From: Citrobacter sp. Awk 4
GTDB taxonomy: Bacteria > Pseudomonadota > Gammaproteobacteria > Enterobacterales > Enterobacteriaceae
DNA length: 64,000 nt
NCBI RefSeq assembly: GCF_028069725.1
Contig: NZ_JANEWG010000010.1
Span: forward strand, 50,840-114,839
Direction of reading: 5' to 3'
A program made the translations under genes and the position numbers. Under the pieces are notes generated by a model. That model was not told the origin of the DNA, searched no databases, and worked only from the letters and a program-made list of their open reading frames with translations. Of the stretch, positions 58,766 through 64,000 are shown in pieces (position 1 is the first letter of the stretch; every line of letters starts with the position of its first letter).

Positions 58766-59162
58766 TAAAAAATTCCCAGAGTAAATTTATTGTCGACATT
58801 AATCCTTTAATGCAACCGTCCAAAAATGGATGCCATTATTGAATACTTCACTGGGCAAATGGCATGTAATGTCGGCGTACTGAACACGACTTTAATTAAC
58901 GTTAATTAGACATTCTCTGTTGACGAATCTCAAACAATGGAGGGTCCAAAAATACACCATCTTTCAGAGTCCAAAAATAGACCGTAAAAAAATACCTTTC
59001 AGTTTTTACATAAAATAACATTGCGCTTTTGGATATAACACCACCACACATAGTTAATATGTGTCAATATATATTGTCAATCTCTAAAAAACCGTCACCC
59101 CGATTTAAAAAGTGTCCCGGACAGGAAACACCAATTGCCTCAAACAGTAAAAGGTTCCATCA
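58766..59162. promoter_or_regulatory. Divergent control region between the outer-membrane/adhesin unit and the ABC/adaptor unit
   Basis: A 397-base AT-rich gap with no gene. It holds three direct repeats of GTCCAAAAAT (58818, 58944 and 58969), a perfect 16-base palindrome TAATTAACGTTAATTA (58893-58908), and a perfect 7-5-7 inverted repeat ACACATA-GTTAA-TATGTGT (59046-59064). Promoters for both directions must be here. I cannot assign a regulator; CsgD control of bapA is known in Salmonella but no CsgD site is claimed. Confidence 0.6.
58818..58983 (+). repeat. Triple direct repeat GTCCAAAAAT in the divergent promoter region
   Basis: Copies: GTCCAAAAATGGA (58818-58830), GTCCAAAAATACACC (58944-58958) and GTCCAAAAATAGACC (58969-58983). 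Starts are separated by 126 and 25 bases. The first reads as TCC-N6-GGA and the third as GTC-N8-GAC, so each may also be a small palindrome. Candidate binding sites of one regulator. Confidence 0.6.
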
Positions 59163-61319
59163 ATGAAACAAAATACAAGCCTGGTCGAGTCCTGGCTCGC
59201 CGCGATGGTTTTTGTCGCGAGACATTACCGTCTGGACTATTCAGAAGAAAATGCCAGAGTGGCAATGCAGTGGGATAAGAGTCACTCTATCGGTTCCACG
59301 CTGGAAAATATGGCGCGCCAGTTAAGTCTGGCTATCCATCTGACAGCCTTCAAACCCAAAATGCTTGATCCCTGGCGTATGCCGCTTGTGGTTGAGTTTT
59401 CAGAGGGGCAAGTTGGTGTTCTGACCAAAATGGATAATCAGGGAAACGTTAGTATCGTTTTTGATGACGACAATAGTCTGGAAAGTATTTTTAGCGCAGA
59501 GGAAATCTCGTCCAGAATTAAAAGAGTCGCCATTCTCCGCCCACAGACGTCCATCCCTGATGCACGCGTTGATAACTATATTAAGCCTTATCGCCGTAAC
59601 TGGTTCTGGAAACTGGCATTGCAGGACTGGTCACGCTATTTTGATATTGTTGTTGCAGCGCTGGTAGCAAACGTCCTGGCACTGGCTGGAACGCTGTTCT
59701 CCATGCAAGTGTATGATCGGGTTGTACCTGCACAATCGGAACCGACACTCTGGGTTCTCTTTTTCGGGGTTTTATTAGCCCTGACTTTCGAATTTACGAT
59801 GCGAATTATTCGCGTTCATATTGCCGATATTATCGGTAAGAGAGCAGACTTAAGAATATCCGATCAGGTTTTTGGTCATGCATTACGGATTAAAAATAGC
59901 GCACGTTCAAAATCAACAGGATCATTTATTTCACAAATCCGCGAACTGGAATCCGTACGTGATTTAATTACTTCAACAACGATCAGTACCGTTACCGATC
60001 TCCCCTTCTTCTTTTTATTTTTTGCAATTATATGGAATATTGGCGGTCCACTTGCTTATGTTGTGTTAACTGCCCTTCCGTTATTAATCATCCCTGGAAT
60101 TATTATTCAGTTTCCGCTTTCTAAGTTATCCAGTGAAGGGATGCGTGAATCGGCTATTCGCAACGCGGTTCTTGTTGAGTCCGTTCAATGTATTGAAGAT
60201 ATTAAACTTCTGCGCGCCGAACAACGTTTTCAGAACCAGTGGAATCACTCCAATAATGTCTCTTCATCCATCGGGATGCGGCAACGCTTTCTGACCAGTC
60301 TTTTGATGACCTGGACCCAGGAAGTTCAGTCCATTGTCTATGCGGTTGTGTTGCTGGTCGGCAGCTTTCTGGTCATGAAAGGTGACATGACGACAGGGGC
60401 GCTGGTAGGCACATCGATGCTGGCCTCAAGGACGATTGCCCCCCTGGCGCAAATTTCGGGAGTGCTTGCACGCTGGCAGCAGGCAAAAGTCGCGCGCAAA
60501 GGGCTGGACGAGTTGATGCGCCGACCCGTCGATCAGGAAGAAAGTAATAAGTTTGTTCATAAGCCTCTGCTTCAGGGACACTATCAATTGCAGGACGCCG
60601 TATTTTATTACGATGAAGAGACCAAAATTCCTGACATTGCCATTTCGAAGCTGAATATTAATGCGGGAGAACGTATCGCCATTCTTGGGAAAAACGGTGC
60701 GGGAAAATCCACATTACTGCAGATACTATCGGGTATGCAGACGATTCAGCAGGGTGAACTGCTTATGGACAGTATTTCCATGCGTCACCTTGATCCCGCC
60801 GATGTTCGTCGTGACGTTGGCTTCCTGAACCAAAATGCCCATCTCTTTTTTGGGTCGATTTACGAAAACCTGACGATGGGACGTCCACAAGCAACAGATG
60901 AAGAAATTCACCATGCTTTGCAGATAAGTGGCGCTCTGCCTTTTGTTCAACGCCAAAAGAATGGTTTGAACTACATGATTATGGAAGGCGGTTACGGATT
61001 ATCCGGCGGCCAGCGTCAGGCATTGTTGCTGGCCAGAACGCTGCTTTGTCAGCCCGAAGTCTTACTACTGGATGAACCGACGGCAGCCATGGATGAGGTA
61101 TGCGAGCAGCATGTTATTGATCAACTGACACATTGGCTAGGACATCGCACACTCATTGTCGCAACACATCGACTGGCACTTCTACGCATGGTTGACCGCA
61201 TTATTGTCATCGATAATGGCCGTGTCATCATTAATGACAGTAAAGAAAAAGTACTGAATCAATCGCAGTTGTCTACCGCGACAGCCAACAATGTTGCCCT
61301 GCGGGGAGGACAAAAATAA
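59163..61319 (+). CDS. Type I secretion ABC transporter with Cys-less C39-like domain (LapB/HlyB type)
   Basis: This 718-residue inner-membrane exporter half-transporter works as a dimer. Residues 1-135 form a C39 peptidase-like domain without any cysteine, so it is a substrate-docking rather than a cleaving domain, as in HlyB and LapB. Residues about 150-430 form the membrane domain (starts RYFDIVVAALVANVLALAGT). The nucleotide-binding domain shows Walker A LGKNGAGKST near 510, signature LSGGQRQ near 618, Walker B EVLLLDEPTAAMDE near 637-650 and the H-loop THR. The ribosome site AAAAGG lies 8 bases before ATG. It overlaps the adaptor gene by one base (TAATG). Specific partner: the giant adhesin transcribed divergently. 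Confidence 0.95.
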   Translation: MKQNTSLVESWLAAMVFVARHYRLDYSEENARVAMQWDKSHSIGSTLENMARQLSLAIHLTAFKPKMLDPWRMPLVVEFSEGQVGVLTKMDNQGNVSIVFDDDNSLESIFSAEEISSRIKRVAILRPQTSIPDARVDNYIKPYRRNWFWKLALQDWSRYFDIVVAALVANVLALAGTLFSMQVYDRVVPAQSEPTLWVLFFGVLLALTFEFTMRIIRVHIADIIGKRADLRISDQVFGHALRIKNSARSKSTGSFISQIRELESVRDLITSTTISTVTDLPFFFLFFAIIWNIGGPLAYVVLTALPLLIIPGIIIQFPLSKLSSEGMRESAIRNAVLVESVQCIEDIKLLRAEQRFQNQWNHSNNVSSSIGMRQRFLTSLLMTWTQEVQSIVYAVVLLVGSFLVMKGDMTTGALVGTSMLASRTIAPLAQISGVLARWQQAKVARKGLDELMRRPVDQEESNKFVHKPLLQGHYQLQDAVFYYDEETKIPDIAISKLNINAGERIAILGKNGAGKSTLLQILSGMQTIQQGELLMDSISMRHLDPADVRRDVGFLNQNAHLFFGSIYENLTMGRPQATDEEIHHALQISGALPFVQRQKNGLNYMIMEGGYGLSGGQRQALLLARTLLCQPEVLLLDEPTAAMDEVCEQHVIDQLTHWLGHRTLIVATHRLALLRMVDRIIVIDNGRVIINDSKEKVLNQSQLSTATANNVALRGGQK

Positions 61320-62497
61320 TGGCGCAATCTTCTGCCGTCTCTCAGGATTTGATGACTCAGCCGAAGCTGGGACGCTCAACATTGCTGGTATGGACAATTT
61401 TCATCATGCTGGCCGGTTTTCTTTTGTGGGCAAAATTTTTCACTCTGGATGAGGTCAGCACGGGAAGTGGCAAAGTTGTCCCTTCTTCACGTGAACAAGT
61501 CGTGCAATCTTTAGAAGGGGGGATTATTTATCAACTGAACATTCGTGAAGGCGATATTGTTGAACGCGGGCAATTATTGGCTGAACTGGACAGAACCAAA
61601 ACAGAGTCCAGTGTTAAAGAGAGCGCTTCTCGCCTGAAGGCGGCTATCGCACGCGCTGCGCGTCTTGAGGCTGAAGTAGACGGTCACGCATTACATTTTC
61701 CACCTGAAGTGGCTGACGATGCCGTGCTGATTAAGACAGAGACCGACCTGTATAGCACGCGAAAAGCGGCGCTTGAAGAGGGGGTTAGCGGATTAAAAGA
61801 AGGCATCAGTCTGGTCAGGCAACAGCTGAACATGACGGAACCATTAGTCAGGCAGGGGGCCGCGAGCAGTGTTGAAGTTCTGCGCCTTAAGAGTCAGCTA
61901 AACGATATGCAAAATAAAGCCTTAGATCTTAAATCCCAGTTCTATGTCCGTGCCCGCGAAGAGCTAACCCGTGCGAATGAAGAAGTGGAAGCACTGAGGC
62001 CCGTAATGCGAGGTCGTGAAGACTCGCTGACCCGGCTGAAGTTATACTCTCCGGTTCGGGGTGTGGTGAAAAATATAGAAGTCACCACCGTCGGTGGCGT
62101 CCTCCCACCTAACGGCAAGTTACTGACATTAGTCCCTATTAATGACCAGATGCTGATTGAAGCCCGCATATCACCACGGGATGTGGCATTTATTCATCCA
62201 GGACAACAGGCCACCGTGAAAATTAGCGCATACGATTATTCAATTTATGGGGGATTACCGGGGGAGGTGACGATGATTTCTCCCGATACGATTCAGGACG
62301 ACGTTAGACGCGATGTTTATTATTATCGTGTCTATATCCGCACGAAAGCGAATTACCTTGAGAATCGCAATAAAGAACATTTCCCTATATTCCCGGGTAT
62401 GGTGGCAACCGTCGATATCAAGACAGGCAACAGAACGGTTCTGGATTATCTCATCAAGCCACTGAATAAAGTCGGAGAAGCTCTCAGGGAACGTTAA
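61319..62497 (+). CDS. HlyD/LapC-family membrane fusion protein of the type I secretion system
   Basis: This 392-residue periplasmic adaptor bridges the ABC transporter and the TolC-like channel. It has a short cytosolic N-terminus, one membrane helix (about 20-42, STLLVWTIFIMLAGFLLWAK), then a lipoyl/barrel-sandwich half motif (VVQSLEGGIIYQLNIREGDI near 60-80). A long coiled-coil hairpin (about 95-240, rich in Glu, Leu and Arg) and the second lipoyl half (LYSPVRGVVKN near 242-252) with beta-barrel follow. The HlyD family C-terminal consensus near FPGMVATVDIKTG is present. Its start is coupled to the ABC gene stop. Full length for the family. Confidence 0.94.
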   Translation: MAQSSAVSQDLMTQPKLGRSTLLVWTIFIMLAGFLLWAKFFTLDEVSTGSGKVVPSSREQVVQSLEGGIIYQLNIREGDIVERGQLLAELDRTKTESSVKESASRLKAAIARAARLEAEVDGHALHFPPEVADDAVLIKTETDLYSTRKAALEEGVSGLKEGISLVRQQLNMTEPLVRQGAASSVEVLRLKSQLNDMQNKALDLKSQFYVRAREELTRANEEVEALRPVMRGREDSLTRLKLYSPVRGVVKNIEVTTVGGVLPPNGKLLTLVPINDQMLIEARISPRDVAFIHPGQQATVKISAYDYSIYGGLPGEVTMISPDTIQDDVRRDVYYYRVYIRTKANYLENRNKEHFPIFPGMVATVDIKTGNRTVLDYLIKPLNKVGEALRER

Positions 62498-62535
62498 AAT
62501 TACACTGCTGTCCACACTGGAGAAGTTTGGGTGAG

Positions 62536-62757
62536 AGATCCCATCCACGCAATGTGGACACAATCCTAAGCAAGGCTTGCGTTTTCAAACTGTTCCGGCT
62601 GAGACCTCCACTGACACTGTGACGGTCTCAGCCGATGGTAATCGCGTTCAATATAATTAAACATTGTCGTACGCATTATTGGCCGACAGCTAACATGTTT
62701 ATCGTGAAGGCATTCCTGACCTGCTCCGTCAGTTACCGATTCAGACGGGTCTTTTCA
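62536..62757 (-). mobile_element. Right-end fragment of an IS3-family insertion sequence (transposase C-terminus)
   Basis: On the minus strand an open stretch of about 60 codons ends with a stop at 62566-62568. It reads ...ECLHDKHVSCRPIMRTTMFN, then YIERDYHRLRPSQ, then PEQFENASLA. This aligns without gaps to the C-terminus of IS3-family OrfB transposases (pattern FNYIECDYNRWRRHS...LSPEQFENKNLA). The bases after the stop (GTGTCCACATTGCGTGGATG) resemble the terminal sequence of such elements. The DDE core is absent, so it is inactive. Pattern recalled from memory; the exact element is not named. Confidence 0.75.
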
Positions 62758-62780
62758 TGCGAACAGTTCACTTCCTGAGG

Positions 62781-63191
62781 TCAACATCCATCCACGGTGT
62801 ATGACAGAGCGATGAATTGACCGTCGATACCTAATGGCGAAATCAACATTGGCTGGACTGAATGATATGTTCCTGTTTTCGATTTATCCGAGAAACAGAT
62901 TGTGTAATCAACAACACCGTCTCTGTTTTTGTCTTTTTTCTCTATGACGCTAAAGGTATAGACCCAGTCTTTATTTTCTATCGAGAATCCATTGCTAAAA
63001 TACTCAGGAGCAGGAAGGTCAACTTGACTTAAATAGACTATATCTTTCGTTCTCTTTGGCATCAGAGAACTTCGAAAAGTCGAGATATTTAATTTATCGT
63101 ATATAGTTTGCAGTTCTGACTGTGTGAGTATTTGATCTTTAGCTATGGCAGGAAATGAAAGCAGCAAAAAAGCGATAGTTATAATTTTCAT
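62781..63191 (-). CDS. Small exported protein of unknown function
   Basis: A 136-residue protein I do not recognise. The start at 63191 is supported by AAAAGGA 6 bases upstream and gives a signal peptide (MKIITIAFLLLSFPAIA, cleavage before KDQIL). A ten-codon extension upstream is possible but lacks a ribosome site. The mature part is hydrophilic, has the segment KKDKNRDGVVDYTIC with an EF-hand-like DxNxDG calcium-type loop near 90-96, and two cysteines (YTICF and the final Cys) that could form a periplasmic disulfide. Codon use is AT-rich compared with the core genes. It lies between the IS3 fragment and the curlin-like gene, on its own unit. Confidence 0.7.
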   Translation of the reverse strand: MKIITIAFLLLSFPAIAKDQILTQSELQTIYDKLNISTFRSSLMPKRTKDIVYLSQVDLPAPEYFSNGFSIENKDWVYTFSVIEKKDKNRDGVVDYTICFSDKSKTGTYHSVQPMLISPLGIDGQFIALSYTVDGC

Positions 63192-63247
63192 AGCAATCCT
63201 TTTAAATATTTTTCTCCACACTAGTCTGATCGTAAGTTAAAAAGAAA

Positions 63248-63284
63248 AATAGGGCAAGCAAGATAAACCAGTGCATGCCCTACC
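63248..63284 (-). terminator. Terminator of the curlin-like gene
   Basis: On the minus strand TAGGGCA pairs with TGCCCTA across a loop of about 19 bases and is followed by TTTTTCTTTTT. It lies about 150 bases past the curlin-like stop and separates it from the downstream small exported protein. Confidence 0.75.
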
Positions 63285-63433
63285 TGTATGTGAAACATCG
63301 GATTGCCATGATGTATAGCGCACAGCCATAAAGACACTAACAGTCGCCGTTTCTCAAAAAAATCATAATTTTTTAACCCCACCACACCATCGCTGCTCAC
63401 AGTATGCTAAACAGCAAACTCGAAAAGCTCTAA

Positions 63434-63934
63434 TCAGCGTTGCACAATAGTGACGTTATTTTGTGAACCGCTTTGACTCACATACGCTGAAGCCGCTGCA
63501 TTTTGAGTAATATTCACAGAACTGCCTGTCGCGCCGAGTTGCTGAACGTGAACCGTTCTTGCGTCACGAGAATCCGTACCTAAATCCATAGACCCCTGAT
63601 TAATGGTAATATCACTGTTTGAGGTTGCGATATCCTGTTGCACATCAGCCATATCATATCCACCATTTTGGGAGATCGACAGGCTATTATTATTACCATT
63701 TTGCTTTATATCTGCCGTATTCCCTGCATTTGCCTGAGTAATCGAAACACGGTTATTTATGCCCCCCTGCTCGACAGTCGCCATATGGCGAGAAGCGCTT
63801 TGCATATGGGTAGCAGGTCCACTCTGATAAATTTTAGTTGTTTTAACCACTGCTGGCGCCACCGTAAAGTCTGCTGCAAAAACACTGCCAGAAATAACAA
63901 ATAAAAAAGCTGCAACCAGTTTAATGAAATGCAT
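63434..63934 (-). CDS. Orphan curlin-repeat protein (CsgB/CsgA-like)
   Basis: A 166-residue exported protein. The signal peptide MHFIKLVAAFLFVISGSVFA is followed by a 30-35 residue leader, then about five curlin-type strand-turn-strand repeats with the Q-x-G-x2-N-x5-Q pattern: VEQGGINNRVSITQ, IKQNGNNNSLSISQ, VQQ...SDITINQ, VQQLGATGSSVNITQ and VSQSGSQNNVTIVQR. The last repeat ends in Gln-Arg, as in CsgB, the curli nucleator. CsgA and CsgB are around 150 residues with five repeats each. No csgC, csgD, csgE, csgF or csgG lies in view, so secretion would depend on a csg operon elsewhere or on genes past the right edge. Ribosome site AGG 9 bases ahead of ATG. Confidence 0.8.
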   Translation of the reverse strand: MHFIKLVAAFLFVISGSVFAADFTVAPAVVKTTKIYQSGPATHMQSASRHMATVEQGGINNRVSITQANAGNTADIKQNGNNNSLSISQNGGYDMADVQQDIATSNSDITINQGSMDLGTDSRDARTVHVQQLGATGSSVNITQNAAASAYVSQSGSQNNVTIVQR

Positions 63935-64000
63935 TGCTAATACCTGTCTGTTGACTGTTAATAAATAGAGAGTGATATTTATTCGTGTGTGACATTGTTT

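Noticed and set aside
35425..64000. A second copy of the pheV 3' end (attachment-site duplication)
   Set aside because: By eye I found no repeat of GGTTCGATTCCGAGTCC downstream; the island boundary is probably beyond the window. A computed search would be needed to be sure.

Overview
The window is enterobacterial chromosome. Gene content and order (mscS-fbaA-pgk-epd / tktA-loiP-speB-speA-yqgB-metK-galP-sprT-endA-rsmE-gshB-yqgE-ruvX-yggR-yggS-yggT-yggU-rdgB-hemW-yggM-ansB-yggN-yggL-trmB-mutY-yggX-mltC-nupG-speC-yqgA-pheV) match the Escherichia/Salmonella/Citrobacter backbone almost gene for gene, with protein sequences very close to E. coli. There are no yggC/yggD/cmt genes between epd and tktA. 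In their place is a broken ECF-type ABC ATPase. With the accessory locus after pheV this suggests a Citrobacter-like organism; the genus is an inference.

Positions 1-35,250 are housekeeping core. Glycolysis and carbohydrate: epd-pgk-fbaA, with Cra and CRP sites upstream of epd, plus tktA and galP (two GalR/GalS-type operators and a CRP site). Polyamines and methionine: speB, speA with tiny yqgB, speC and metK. RNA, DNA and redox maintenance: sprT, endA, rsmE, gshB, yqgE-ruvX, the yggS-yggT-yggU-rdgB-hemW run, trmB-yggL and mutY-yggX-mltC. Transport and periplasm: mscS (partial), loiP, ansB, yggM, yggN and nupG. Two REP/BIME clusters and several clear Rho-independent terminators separate the units.

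Positions 35,349-35,424 hold tRNA-Phe (pheV), a classic island attachment site. Everything from there to the right edge is accessory. A single uninterrupted ORF on the minus strand (35,664-57,362; 7,232 codons) encodes a giant BapA/LapA-class type I secreted adhesin. It has an N-terminal retention-type head, about 57 Ig-like repeats, a few Big_13-like repeats, an FG-GAP/VCBS-like propeller near the distal end, and an RTX-like C-terminal secretion tail. Its dedicated secretion system lies around it: a TolC-like outer-membrane gene directly upstream on the same strand, and divergently an ABC transporter with a Cys-less C39-like domain overlapping an HlyD-type adaptor gene. The 397-bp divergent region contains three direct repeats and two perfect inverted repeats, a likely shared control region.

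The right end carries a fragment of an IS3-family transposase, an unrecognised small exported protein, and an orphan curlin-repeat protein resembling CsgB/CsgA, with no csg operon in view. A giant adhesin, its own exporter and a curlin-like subunit together look like a biofilm-matrix module at pheV.

The most notable internal structure is that the Ig repeats of the adhesin are built as a three-domain superrepeat (types marked by EH, EK and EV/DV motifs). Three consecutive superunits are near-identical 888-bp DNA repeats, one place carries a hybrid domain that looks like an in-frame recombinational deletion, and a conserved single cysteine recurs in nearly every EK-type domain.
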